A stretch of DNA of 64,000 nucleotides from a bacterium. Lineage in GTDB: Bacteria; Chloroflexota; Dormibacteria; Aeolococcales; Bog-877. The stretch covers positions 182,376 to 246,375 of the forward strand of contig JAKATL010000001.1 of assembly GCA_021827985.1 (NCBI GenBank), written 5' to 3'. A program made the position numbers and the translations under genes. Each line of letters starts with the position of its first letter. Positions within the stretch are counted from its first letter, which is position 1. This document shows positions 42,916 to 50,988 of the stretch, piece after piece. Below the pieces are notes generated by a model that was given only the letters and a program-made list of their open reading frames with translations, made no database searches and had not been told where the DNA came from.

Positions 42916-44329
42916 ATGGAACCCGCGATCCACTGGTTCCGGCGCGACCTGCGCCTGGCCGATCACCAGGCCCTCGCCAAGGCGGGCAAAGGGGCCCGGC
43001 CAGTGATAGGGCTCTTCGTGCTCGACCCCGGGATACTTCACGGCCCCGATGTGGGGAGGAGCCGGCTGGCGTACCTGCTTGAGGCTCTCACCTCGCTGGA
43101 CGAGGGGCTCCGGCACGGCGGATCTGCGCTGGTGATCCGGCGCGGAGACCCTCACGAAGTGGTGCCCAACGTGGCAGCCGAAACCGGTTCTCGACTGGTC
43201 ACCGCGGTCCGGGACTTCGGACCCTACGCCAGAACCCGAGACGGGGCGGTGGCAACGTTGCTCGCCCGGGCCGGGCGGTCGGTCGCTTCGGCTGTCGGCG
43301 GAGCAGCTGGTGCTGGATCCAACGCGGCTTCCCCGGCTGCGAACGTTCAGTGCCTGCCGGAGGCGCTTCCATTCCGCGCTTCTGGAAGGCCTGGCCCCGG
43401 CCCTATCCTCCGCCCACTTCCTCAGCGTCAAGGCGCTGCCTTGGAGCGACGCCATGCCGGCGCCTGCCGAGTTCGGGCTACGTACGACGGATAGGGTTAT
43501 GGAGGCGGGAGAGGGGGCGGCGGCCAACCGTCTGGGCGCTTTCGTGCAGCGACGACTGGGCGAGTATGCAACCTACCGGGAGGATCCCGGAGCCGACGCC
43601 ACCTCCCGACTCTCTGCCGACCTGCACTTCGGCACCATTTCGGTGCGGACCGCGATCCTGGCTGCCCTTGAGGCGGCCTGTGACTCACCGCAAGTCGGTA
43701 GCGGAGTGAGCAGATGGCTCGACCAGCTGGCCTGGCGCGACTTCTTAGCTGCCGCCCTCTGGCACTTTCCGCACGTCGCCACGCAGGAATACAAGGCGGG
43801 GTTTCGCAGCCTGCCTTGGCCGGGCACCTCGGGTGACCTCCAGACTTGGAAGCAGGGCATGACGGGATACCCACTGGTGGACGCCGCAATGCGCCAGCTC
43901 CAGGCCGAGCACTTCATGCACAATCGCTGCCGCATGATCGCCGCCTCCTTCCTGGTCAAGGACCTGCACCTCGATTGGCGCCACGGCGAGCGTCACTTCA
44001 TGCGCGAGCTGGTGGATGGCGACCTGGCGAATAACAACGGAGGTTGGCAGTGGGTGGCCGGGACCGGGCTGGATGCCCAGCCCTATTTCCGCATCCTCAA
44101 CCCTGTCCTACAGGGAGAGACACACGACCCCACGGGCGCCTATGTGCGTCGCTGGGTGCCTGAGCTCCGTCAAGTACCGGATCGCTACATCCACCGACCG
44201 TGGGAGGCTCCGACGCCGCCTGCTGCCTACCCCAAGAGGATCGTGGATCACGCCCGCGAGCGCCTTGTCGCCTTGGAGCTTTACCGCACCTGTGCACGAG
44301 CGCCCCTGGGCCGTTCAACCCAGAGCTGA
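42916..44329 (+). pseudogene. phr: Deoxyribodipyrimidine photolyase, frameshifted
   Basis: A cryptochrome/photolyase-family DNA repair enzyme split by one frameshift. Frame 1 (42916 to about 43282) has HWFRRDLRLADHQALAKAG and the antenna-domain Rossmann part. The frame then changes near 43280 so that RLSAEQLVLDPTRLPRLRTF continues in frame 2 to 44329. That frame carries the FAD and DNA-binding core: SADLHFGTISVR, LDQLAWRDFLAAALWHF, MRQLQAEHFMHNRCRMI and DGDLANNNGGWQWVAGTGLD. All motifs are intact apart from the shift, so a sequencing error or a recent mutation are both possible. It abuts the tRNA-Thr element. Confidence 0.85.
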
Positions 44330-44400
44330 GCGCCCGCTCTGATCGCGCGTGCCCGTGACCACAGCGAGTCGCGCCAGAAGAATGCCGAGCGGGCGGCCAT

Positions 44401-44444
44401 GGAGCCGACGGGGAGATTCGAACTCCCGGCCAGCTGTTTACAAA
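44401..44444. repeat. Left attachment-site copy (tRNA-Thr 3' half)
   Basis: 44 bp identical to 47492-47535. It corresponds to the anticodon loop, anticodon-stem 3' strand, variable loop, T arm and acceptor 3' strand of tRNA-Thr, without the 5' half. It is not a functional tRNA; it marks the far end of the integrated element. Confidence 0.85.
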
Positions 44445-44548
44445 TGCGGAAACAACTGTTCGTAGACATGCGCTGAATACCATTTCCAACTCGAATCGGG
44501 AGGACGAGGTACCTGGAGTCCGCCCCTGATCGCCGATGATCGCCACAG

Positions 44549-44577
44549 ATGGGGTCAAATTGGGGTCAACCTGGGTC
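44549..44577. repeat. Short direct repeats near the left element end
   Basis: TGGGGTCAA occurs at 44550 and 44561, followed by TGGGTC at 44572, with a period of 11 bases. Related copies lie near the right end (47413-47432). Period and placement suit integrase or Xis arm-type binding sites; this is inference. Confidence 0.4.
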
Positions 44578-44604
44578 GCTGCCAAGGGGAAGCCGGGGCT
44601 CCTT

Positions 44605-46614
44605 TCAGGCCCCTGGTAAGTGGAGCAGGCTCCCGCGCCAAGTCCGGCCATCATCGCGGCTGACCCAGAGGGCGTTGGCACCGTTGTCTTCGCCGACCGC
44701 GTACAGGTCGCTATTCGCGGACACCACGAAGGTCGCCCCGTTTGCCAAGCCCCGGAGAGTGTGCCTGACCCGAAGCGGTGCCGAGGCGCTGCCACTGGCC
44801 AGGTAGGCGAGTCCGTTAGGTCCCTCAGCGGAACAAGTGAGCCAGACTGCTCCCGTAGCGGTGACGCTGCCATCCTGACAGCTGGTGGGGATCGGCACGA
44901 GATGCCAGCTCAGGCCCGCGTCTGTCGAGATGGCGAGCTCCTCGTGGCAGCCCGTCTCTCCCACTGCCACTGCAAATGAGCCGCTATAGGCCGCGTCAGT
45001 GACCGACATGTCGAGAGTGGCGGTGCGCCGCCACGTCAGGCCCCCGTCGCCGGTGGCGAAGACCGCCGCCGGAATGGGCGTGATCTGGGGTTTCAGGCAC
45101 TGTGACCCGGCCCCGAAAGCGAGTCCCTTGCTGGGGGTGGCGAACACGGCCGTGCTGAGTCCAACTTGGGCGGCCGCGGCGAGGTGAACCACCTTCGTCG
45201 GCCCAGTCTCCCTGGCGGGTTCGATCGACAGGGCATCACCCTTCAGGCTGACGGTGTTCGGCGGAGCGAATCCAGCGACCTCCGCTGAGCCGACGTAGGC
45301 CCAACGCTGCCCTCCGTCGGAGGAGGTGTATGTCCCGGCCGCCGTGGTCAGGACCAGGGAACCAGACTGGAAGGAGAGCGACCCGATCCCGGCCGCCCCA
45401 AGACCTGGAAGCACGCTCCACGTCCCGCCGGAATCGTCACTGACGCTGACCTGCGGAGCCGGGTAATTCAGTACCCACAGGTCCTGGGTGCCGATAGTGG
45501 TGAGGGCGGTGCCCATCTGCGCCGTGCGGTGAAGGACACGGCCCCCGTCAGCAGTCGTGTAGACGTGGCCTGCGCAGGGGCCGTTGGCGCCCGGGCCGCA
45601 CCCTCCCGTGAGCAGCGTTCCGGCCTGGCTCGTGATGAAGTCGAGCTGAACGATCGGCGAGGCGAGCTGGCTCGATGTAGTCTGCTGTGAGGCTATCGAC
45701 CAGGCAGCGCCTCCATCGGTGGTCTCCAGCAGTACCCGCCCGGGAGGTTGGGAGTACATGGGCAGCTGCCCTCCTCCAGCGAAGCCGATCCGGGAGCTCA
45801 GGAACTGCACCGAATACAGTGGCGCAGGGCTGCAGGATCCAGGCAGCATGCTCCAGTCGACACCGGCGTCCGCGCTCTCCCAGACCGCGCCGACACAGGT
45901 ACTCGTCGGACTCGCGACCGTGCCGGTGGCGAAGATCGTGGAAGCGGACGGAGCGCTGACTCCGCCGGTGGAAGTGCCTCCCGGGAGGTGGACTGAGGTC
46001 CAACTGGCCCCCCCGTCCCTACTGATCACCAGTGGCTGCGGGATGGACCCGGCGTAGGAGGGCGAGGTGCTGGCGAGTGCCAGGGTTGAGGTTACCCAGT
46101 TGACGGCAGCCGTACCCCAGGCGCCGTCTGGGCTCAGTCCGGCTGGGTGGACAACTCTCCAGCTGTCGCCATCCTCGTTGCCCATGAGCAGCACGGGGGA
46201 GCCGTATTCACTCCCAAGACCGCTGGTCGGGTACTGGGTGCCCGTGGCCACCACCTGTGAGCCGGTGATCCCCATCCATCCCAGGTACACCCCCCGCCTA
46301 CTCCACACAGTCTTCCACGAGCGGCCCGAGTTCGTGGTGAGGGAGATCAGGCCCGACCCGGTCATCACCACTCCGTCGGACGCCGAGGAGGGATGCGCCG
46401 TGTCCGATGCCACCAATCCACGTTGGGCGGTGACCACGGCAACGCCCACGGGCGTGCCCCGGTCGGTTGGGGTCCGGACAGCTGGCAAGGCGATCTGGTA
46501 TGAAGCTCTGCTCGTCCGCCTCGGCTGCGACGCCGGGCCAGAACAAGCGGTCATGGCAACGGCTGCGAAACATCCCAGGGCAGTGCCTACCACGGCCGCA
46601 GGGAGAGGTCTCAC
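44605..46614 (-). CDS. Secreted BNR/Asp-box repeat lipoprotein
   Basis: A 669-residue exported lipoprotein. From GTG 46614 it has a short signal peptide ending in the lipobox MTAC, with the cysteine about residue 24. The mature part is a multi-bladed propeller of BNR/Asp-box repeats (S-x-D-x-G-x-T/S-W): VISRDGGASWTSV, WESADAGVDWSML, TTDGGAAWS, VSDDSGGTWSVL, TSSDGGQRWAYV, FATGDGGLTWRR, STDAGLSWHL and VSRDDGRTWRG. Sialidases and sortilin-like proteins share such repeats, but no sialidase catalytic motif is seen. It is the only intact gene within the tRNA-Thr element. Ligand unknown. Confidence 0.82.
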   Translation of the reverse strand: MRPLPAAVVGTALGCFAAVAMTACSGPASQPRRTSRASYQIALPAVRTPTDRGTPVGVAVVTAQRGLVASDTAHPSSASDGVVMTGSGLISLTTNSGRSWKTVWSRRGVYLGWMGITGSQVVATGTQYPTSGLGSEYGSPVLLMGNEDGDSWRVVHPAGLSPDGAWGTAAVNWVTSTLALASTSPSYAGSIPQPLVISRDGGASWTSVHLPGGTSTGGVSAPSASTIFATGTVASPTSTCVGAVWESADAGVDWSMLPGSCSPAPLYSVQFLSSRIGFAGGGQLPMYSQPPGRVLLETTDGGAAWSIASQQTTSSQLASPIVQLDFITSQAGTLLTGGCGPGANGPCAGHVYTTADGGRVLHRTAQMGTALTTIGTQDLWVLNYPAPQVSVSDDSGGTWSVLPGLGAAGIGSLSFQSGSLVLTTAAGTYTSSDGGQRWAYVGSAEVAGFAPPNTVSLKGDALSIEPARETGPTKVVHLAAAAQVGLSTAVFATPSKGLAFGAGSQCLKPQITPIPAAVFATGDGGLTWRRTATLDMSVTDAAYSGSFAVAVGETGCHEELAISTDAGLSWHLVPIPTSCQDGSVTATGAVWLTCSAEGPNGLAYLASGSASAPLRVRHTLRGLANGATFVVSANSDLYAVGEDNGANALWVSRDDGRTWRGSLLHLPGA

Positions 46615-46977
46615 GCCCGTTGCCAACGGTGGCAATCTGGGTGCGGTTATGCGAATGGGCCGTGGCCGCAGCGGCAGCGGCGACCTCTGCAGCTTCGGAT
46701 GGATCTGCACCTGCCATACAGCGAAAGGGCAGTGGTACCTGCCGCGGCGCGCGGCGCGAGGCAACGGTACTCCTGCCGCGTGTAGGGGTCCTCCCAGGGG
46801 GCTCGAGACGCCAGTTAGGCGCTCTGGAAACGCCTGGGGGGAAGCCTCATCTGGCGCACGACAAGGTCGACCATGAGCGCTGCGGCAGGGCGGCCCCGGG
46901 CGAGCGCCAACCGGCCGAGCTGGTATAACCCAAGGGGCAGGCAGACCGGTAGGTGCGCGCCTCATGGATGGGTGGAC
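46615..46977. other. 363-bp region between lipoprotein gene and integrase remnant
   Basis: No gene or RNA is recognised. The reading frame of the lipoprotein stays open upstream of its GTG on the minus strand, but the peptide is low-complexity Arg/Pro/Ala and has no signal sequence. The missing N-terminal part of the integrase is not found here. Confidence 0.5.
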
Positions 46978-47480
46978 CCCAAGACCTCCAGGGGCCAGCG
47001 CACCATGCCGATGCCGTCGTTGGTCCACTCGGCGCTGCTGCGGCAGCGCTCGAGCCAGGATGAGGCCCGGGAGTTAGCCGGACCGCACTGGGAGGACGAG
47101 ATCCCCGGTCTCGTCTTCACCACCGCGCTGGGGCGACCACGCTGCGGGACGGCCCTGACCCACACCTTTCACCGCCTGCTGGCGGGGGCGGGGGTGCGCC
47201 AGCGCACCTCCATACCCTGCGCCACTCGGCGGCCACCCTCATGCTGGCGAGCGGCGTCGACCTGAAGACCGTGAGCACCATGCTCGGGCACAGCCAGATC
47301 GGGCTCACCGCGGACACCTATGCGAACGTGCTGCCCAGCCTACAGCGTGAGGCAGCCGGCAAGATGGACGCCATCCTTGCCGCGCCGACAACTCCAGCCG
47401 ACTCCTCAAAAACTGGGGTCAAAACTGGGGTCGACGGCACCTCGAGTCCATCTGCGGCTCAGAAGTGGGGGCGCCTCTGA
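46978..47480 (+). pseudogene. int: Tyrosine recombinase (integrase) remnant
   Basis: Catalytic-domain fragment in two frames. The first part, PKTSRGQRTMPMPSLV...GLVFTTALGRPRCGTALTHTFHRLLAGAGV, is followed after a frameshift near 47200-47215 by HTLRHSAATLMLASGV (the HxxR box), MLGHSQIGLTADTYANVLP (GH and the nucleophile tyrosine) and a C-terminal tail to 47480. The N-terminal DNA-binding domain and the first catalytic Arg are missing. It ends 14 bases from the tRNA-Thr gene it would have used as its target. Confidence 0.8.
47411..47432. repeat. Short direct repeats near the right element end
   Basis: AACTGGGGTC occurs twice (47411-47420 and 47423-47432), with a 12-base period, inside the integrase 3' end. 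It matches the TGGGGTC repeats at 44550-44577 in the left end. Candidate arm sites. Confidence 0.4.
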
Positions 47481-47493
47481 TCTCGAGAGCCGG

Positions 47494-47565
47494 AGCCGAC
47501 GGGGAGATTCGAACTCCCGGCCAGCTGTTTACAAAACAGCCGCTCTACCACTGAGCTACGTCGGC
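47494..47565 (-). tRNA. tRNA-Thr(TGU)
   Basis: A 72-nt cloverleaf: acceptor GCCGACG pairs with CGTCGGC; D arm TAGCTCAGTGGTAGAGC; anticodon arm GCTGT-TTTGTAA-ACAGC with anticodon TGT; T arm CCGGG-AGTTCGAATC-TCCCG with the usual TTC. CCA is not encoded. The target gene of the integrated element to its left. Confidence 0.93.
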
Positions 47566-47683
47566 GCGCCCCCAGCGCTCCAGCGTAACCGGTCCAAGAG
47601 CCAGGTGCGCACGCACCACCGTCAAGCCACCGCCCCGGCCCCCGCGGTCGCTCATCTCCGGTGAGTAGTGCAGAGGTGGCGCG

Positions 47684-47712
47684 AGTCAAGTCCCTTCGAG
47701 TGGTGGAAATTA
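47684..47712. repeat. Remnant end of an IS256-type element, left part (split by an IS)
   Basis: 28 bp from AGTCAAGTCCCTTCGAGTGG onwards match 49848-49875. After interruption by the ISAzo13-type IS the same sequence resumes at 49057-49096 (GGGAGAGGGAC..GGGGCAGTTCATCAGG). Rejoined, it equals the end of the IS256-type remnant at 49848. Confidence 0.7.
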
Positions 47713-49056
47713 GTAGCCGGAACGGAATAACGTGAGCGAGGAGGCATACCACTGCATGTAGGGGGTAGGCAGGGAATGCTCCACTACGGAGGGGCCTGGG
47801 CCGTCGGCGAGATCGTGTAGTTCCACTCTCCGTGGAAGGGGTGGGGCGAGACGGGAAGGCCGGCGAAGTCTGCGTCGCTGATACGCACCCCATACGGGTA
47901 GTTCCCCGTGTCGAGCGCCGCCTTCACTTGCAGGCCGCTGCGAGTAGTGGTGGCACCGATCAGTTCAACGATGACTTCGTGACTGACCAGGGGCTGTCCT
48001 CGCCAGTTGCTGCTGATGTGGGAGAAGAGCCGATGCTCAATCTTGTTCCACTTGCTGGTTCCTGGTGGGAAGTGTCCGACCGTGATGGTGAGTCCGGACT
48101 CCCGTGCGAACTTCGCCAGTTCCCATTTCCAAAGCCGCAGCCGATAGCCGTTGCTGCCGCCGCCATCCGCACAGATCTGCAACTCTTGGGCTGCGGGATA
48201 CGCAGCCTGTCCCACCTGTTGCCACCACCGGCGAATGCTCTCCACGGCAAATGTACCGGTGTCATGGTCCGTACCCACATTGACCCAGCCGCTGTCCGCA
48301 GCCAGGTCATAGACCCCGTACGGAATTGCCTTTCCCAGTCCTGGATCCATGAAGTCATGGACGTTTACCCGCTCCGGCTCCCCGTGGCGGCGCCACTGGC
48401 GACCAGCGTTCTTGAAGGGACCGACCAACTCCTTCTTCTTGGTGTCCACAGAGATTACCGGCGCACCTGCCGCCAAACTCTCGCGGACTCGCTCATTGAG
48501 ATAACGGAACTGCGCGTCGCGATCGGCGTGCTGGCGGCCCTCCAAGGCCTTGGCATTGCCTTGCAGGCTGTAACCCGAGCTGCGCAGCAGTTCCCCCACC
48601 ACTCGGTGACTGACCGGATGGCCTTGGGCTGTGAGCACGTCGGCCAGCTGGCGGGTGCTCTTGCACGTCCAACGCAGAGGGCTTTCTGGGTCGCCTCTGG
48701 TGTCCGGGTCCACCAGGGCATCGAGAGCTGCGATCAGCCCGGGATCTTTCACCTGTGCCGGCTTACGGCCACCGCCTGGTCGGCGGGACCGGGTCAGCTG
48801 CTCGGACTGGGGCGGGTGCTCCAACTCCTCCATGCCCTTCATCACGGTGGTCCGCGACACCCCCGCCGCTTCGGCTACCTGGGATACGCCGCCCCAGCCC
48901 TGACTCCGCGCGTGAGCCCCGTACAGCAGCCGCCGCTGCCGCTCCGCCAGGTGGGGCGCCACAGCTTTGAAGATCTCCGCCAGGCGCGAGTCCGCGACCA
49001 CCTCCCTATTGTGGCAGCCCTGAGCCTATTGGTCTAGCTTATTACGTGGCGGCGCC
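47713..49056. mobile_element. ISAzo13-family insertion sequence
   Basis: A 1344-bp intact-looking IS with a single transposase gene. Its ends are imperfect inverted repeats (left GTAGCCGGAACGGAATAA; right, inward, GGCGCCGCCACGTAATAA; 13 of 18 match). A 3-bp duplication TTA (47710-47712 and 49057-49059) flanks it. The borders are deduced from the uninterrupted copy of the target at 49848-49900. Confidence 0.8.
47784..49001 (-). CDS. ISAzo13-family transposase
   Basis: A 405-residue transposase. It has an N-terminal helix-turn-helix region (VSQVAEAAGVSRTTVMKG), then an RRPGGGRKPA linker, WTCKSTRQLADVL and the catalytic core, with ISVDTKKKELVGPFKNAGR typical of the family and later ADGGGSNG (second Asp) and KWNKIEHRLFSHIS (last acidic residue). 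No frameshift, so it may be active. Confidence 0.92.
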   Translation of the reverse strand: MVADSRLAEIFKAVAPHLAERQRRLLYGAHARSQGWGGVSQVAEAAGVSRTTVMKGMEELEHPPQSEQLTRSRRPGGGRKPAQVKDPGLIAALDALVDPDTRGDPESPLRWTCKSTRQLADVLTAQGHPVSHRVVGELLRSSGYSLQGNAKALEGRQHADRDAQFRYLNERVRESLAAGAPVISVDTKKKELVGPFKNAGRQWRRHGEPERVNVHDFMDPGLGKAIPYGVYDLAADSGWVNVGTDHDTGTFAVESIRRWWQQVGQAAYPAAQELQICADGGGSNGYRLRLWKWELAKFARESGLTITVGHFPPGTSKWNKIEHRLFSHISSNWRGQPLVSHEVIVELIGATTTRSGLQVKAALDTGNYPYGVRISDADFAGLPVSPHPFHGEWNYTISPTAQAPP

Positions 49057-49096
49057 TTAGGGAGAGGGACTAGGGGCAGTTCATCAGGCTGCGAGA
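49057..49096. repeat. Remnant end of an IS256-type element, right part
   Basis: Continuation of 47684-47712 after the inserted IS. It matches 49873-49912 with a few differences and then diverges at about 49097. Hence only about 65 bp of this IS256-type copy survive. Confidence 0.65.
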
Positions 49097-49144
49097 ACGC
49101 AGCGCCGGATGGCACACCCACTTTCCGAGCCGCGGCTACGGCGC

Positions 49145-49693
49145 CTACGGAGGGGCTGCGGGTGAGGACTCAGGAGGAGCCACTGGGACCGGGGGCGGAG
49201 CCGCTATTGGGTTGGTCGCCGTGATGGTGACGACGAACCCCCGACTCGGCATCCCACACGGGGGGGTCGCGGTGCGGCACCTTGGAGTTTGGACCGCGGT
49301 GATTGTGGCTCGCCCGGCCGCCACCACCAGGAAGTCGGAGCGGACCCAGCCCAGCGGGATTGGAGTCATGAGCAGGTCGGGAACTGGTCGAAGAACCCGA
49401 GTGTCCGAGCTGACCGCCTGTCCCCACGGCAGCGCGGCAGAACCGGCCAGCAGCAGCCGGATCCGCACTCCCACGGACAGCTCAAGGGTCTCCCCGCTGC
49501 TGGCCATGGTGAGGGTCACGAGGTTGCCCCGCAGCGAGGGCGTGGAGCTGGAAGACGCCGAGGGGGACATCGTCGCGACAGCGGAGGAGTGTCCGGCCAC
49601 GGTTCCCTCCGCCACGCCGCACCCTGAGACCGCGAGTGCCCCAGCGAGGAGCAGAAGCGTTCCCAGCGGTCGACCCGGCGATCCATCACCCAC
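49145..49693 (-). CDS. Putative lipoprotein
   Basis: A 182-residue protein from GTG 49693. The signal peptide PLGTLLLLAGALAVSGC ends in a lipobox (VSGC), followed by a Ser/Thr-rich linker. A small beta-rich domain follows (LRGNLVTLTMASSGETLELS...ITAVQTPRCRTATPPCGMPSRGFVVTITA) with two cysteines that could form a disulfide, and a Pro-rich tail. No family recognised. It lies between the two IS256-type end copies and may have come with them. TATAAA lies 6 bases before the GTG. Confidence 0.65.
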   Translation of the reverse strand: MGDGSPGRPLGTLLLLAGALAVSGCGVAEGTVAGHSSAVATMSPSASSSSTPSLRGNLVTLTMASSGETLELSVGVRIRLLLAGSAALPWGQAVSSDTRVLRPVPDLLMTPIPLGWVRSDFLVVAAGRATITAVQTPRCRTATPPCGMPSRGFVVTITATNPIAAPPPVPVAPPESSPAAPP

Positions 49694-49699
49694 GGCCGC

Positions 49700-49705
49700 T
49701 TTATA
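49700..49705 (-). promoter_or_regulatory. -10 box for the putative lipoprotein (leaderless)
   Basis: TATAAA on the minus strand is 6 bases before GTG 49693. No good -35 at 16-18 bases. The short distance suggests that transcription starts at the start codon. Confidence 0.38.
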
Positions 49706-49847
49706 CCTCTTCTCGCCCCGATTCGCTCCGTCAGCGGTGGCCGAACATGAGTGGTGGCTCAGAGCTGACATCTGGCGCATCGCAGCGGCCCCGACAAGTT
49801 GGAGCGCTGCAGGGCGTGGTACTCAGGCGGCCCGTCCGGGCCATCGA

Positions 49848-50170
49848 AGTCAAGTCCCTTCGAGTGGTGGAAATTTGGGAGAGGGACTGGGGGCAGTTCA
49901 TCAGGCAGCGAGCCCGGCGGTGAGGGGGTTGGTGAGGAGTTGCTGACCGTCGCCTCGGAGCTTAGACAAGGAGGTTTGGGAGAAGTGCCGCTTGCCATCC
50001 TGCCACTCGTCGTGCTGTTCTTGGAGAACCGCGGTGGCCAGGCGGAGCAGGGAGGCTGAGTTGGGGAAGATCCCCACCACCTCGGCCCGGCGGTCCACTT
50101 CAGCATTGACGCGCTCGATGGCGTTGGTGGAACTGATAGAGCTGTCGCGCTCCCGGGGGAAGCCTGGCAA
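49848..50170. mobile_element. IS256-type (mutator) element fragment
   Basis: Holds the 3' end of an IS256-family element: terminal sequence at 49848-49900, then the C-terminal part of the transposase gene (49901-50170, minus strand). The 5' three quarters are missing; the break is near 50165, close to the end of rlmB. Confidence 0.75.
49901..50170 (-). pseudogene. IS256-family transposase, C-terminal fragment
   Basis: The frame encodes STNAIERVNAEVDRRAEVVG, then IFPNSASLLRLATAVLQEQ and HDEWQDGKRHFS, the conserved C-terminal end of mutator-type transposases. The DDE catalytic region is absent. About 85 of an expected 400 residues remain. Confidence 0.82.
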
Positions 50171-50226
50171 GGGGTCCGGATCTGCCCGGGCAGGTGCGCC
50201 TCGAGCGGCTGCGCACCCCTGGCCGG

Positions 50227-50988
50227 CTACCTTGCCTCAGGGAAGGCGAACTGCCGCTGCCTGGCGACCTCGTACAGCAGCATGGCCCCGGCCACGGCGG
50301 CGTTGAGTGAGGCGACGCGTCCCCCCATCGGGATGCGAACCAGGACGTCGCAGCGTCGCCGGACCAGCTGATGGAGGCCTGACCCCTCCGAGCCCACCAC
50401 CAGGGCCACCGGCCCACGCAGGTCCACCTCGTCACAGCGCAAGTGGGCATCTTGGTCCAGGCCGATGGTGGTCACCCCGAGTTCGCTGAGCGCCGGCAGC
50501 GCCGTTGTCAGATTGACCACCCGGACCACCCGCAGGTGCTCCAGCGCCCCGGCGCTGGCGCTCACCGCCGCCGCCGACAAGGGAGCGCTGCGATGCCGCG
50601 GCACCACCAGTGCGTGGGCTCCCAGGGCCTCGGCGCTGCGGGCCAGTGCCCCCAGGTTCTGGGGATCCTGGACACCGTCCAGGCAAGCAGCCACCAGGGG
50701 CCAGGGCGGTCCCTCCTCCCCCACCAGGCGGCGGAGATGCTCCAGGCCGCCGTGCTGCCGCCCGTCGAAGTAGGCAACCAGCCCCTGGTGATGATCCGTG
50801 TGGGCGATGTCGGCCAGCCGCGGCCGGGCCACCTCCTCGGGCTCCACCCCGCAGGAGCGCGCCCGAAGCACCGCCTCCTCGATCCTGGCGTCCGGGGAGA
50901 TCCCTGTGGCAAGCAGCATGCGCCGCACCCTGCGCCCGGCTCGGAGAGCCTCCAGGACCGGATTCCGGCCGTACAGGACCTCCGGCAT
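50227..50988 (-). CDS. rlmB: TrmH-family 23S rRNA 2'-O-methyltransferase (RlmB-like)
   Basis: A 253-residue SpoU methyltransferase. It has an N-terminal L30-like substrate-binding domain (VLYGRNPVLEALRAGRRVRRML), then the trefoil-knot SAM domain: LDGVQDPQNLGALARSAEALG (motif 1), ALVVGSEGSGL (motif 2) and IPMGGRVASLNAAVAGAMLLYE (motif 3). RlmB methylates G2251 of 23S rRNA. Starts at the cysS stop; the cysS-rlmB order is conserved in Gram-positive bacteria. Confidence 0.92.
   Translation of the reverse strand: MPEVLYGRNPVLEALRAGRRVRRMLLATGISPDARIEEAVLRARSCGVEPEEVARPRLADIAHTDHHQGLVAYFDGRQHGGLEHLRRLVGEEGPPWPLVAACLDGVQDPQNLGALARSAEALGAHALVVPRHRSAPLSAAAVSASAGALEHLRVVRVVNLTTALPALSELGVTTIGLDQDAHLRCDEVDLRGPVALVVGSEGSGLHQLVRRRCDVLVRIPMGGRVASLNAAVAGAMLLYEVARQRQFAFPEAR

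Larger units (their letters stand above)
44401..47535. mobile_element. Integrated element at tRNA-Thr, with direct repeats and decayed integrase
   Basis: A perfect 44-bp direct repeat (44401-44444 and 47492-47535) bounds about 3.1 kb. The right copy is the 3' half of tRNA-Thr(TGU), so the element entered the tRNA 3' end and left it intact. Next to the tRNA lies a tyrosine-recombinase remnant (46978-47480), the typical arrangement. Inside is one large gene, a BNR-repeat lipoprotein. Clusters of TGGGGTCAA-type repeats near both ends may be integrase arm sites. The element is too short and its integrase too damaged to move on its own. Confidence 0.75.

Noticed and set aside
44401-44444. Possible second tRNA-Thr gene
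   Set aside because: Only the 3' half is present; the sequence diverges inside the anticodon loop and no D arm or acceptor 5' strand follows. It is an attachment-site duplicate.
44549-44577. CRISPR-like repeats
   Set aside because: Repeats are 9-11 bases with no spacers and only two or three copies; no cas genes in the window.
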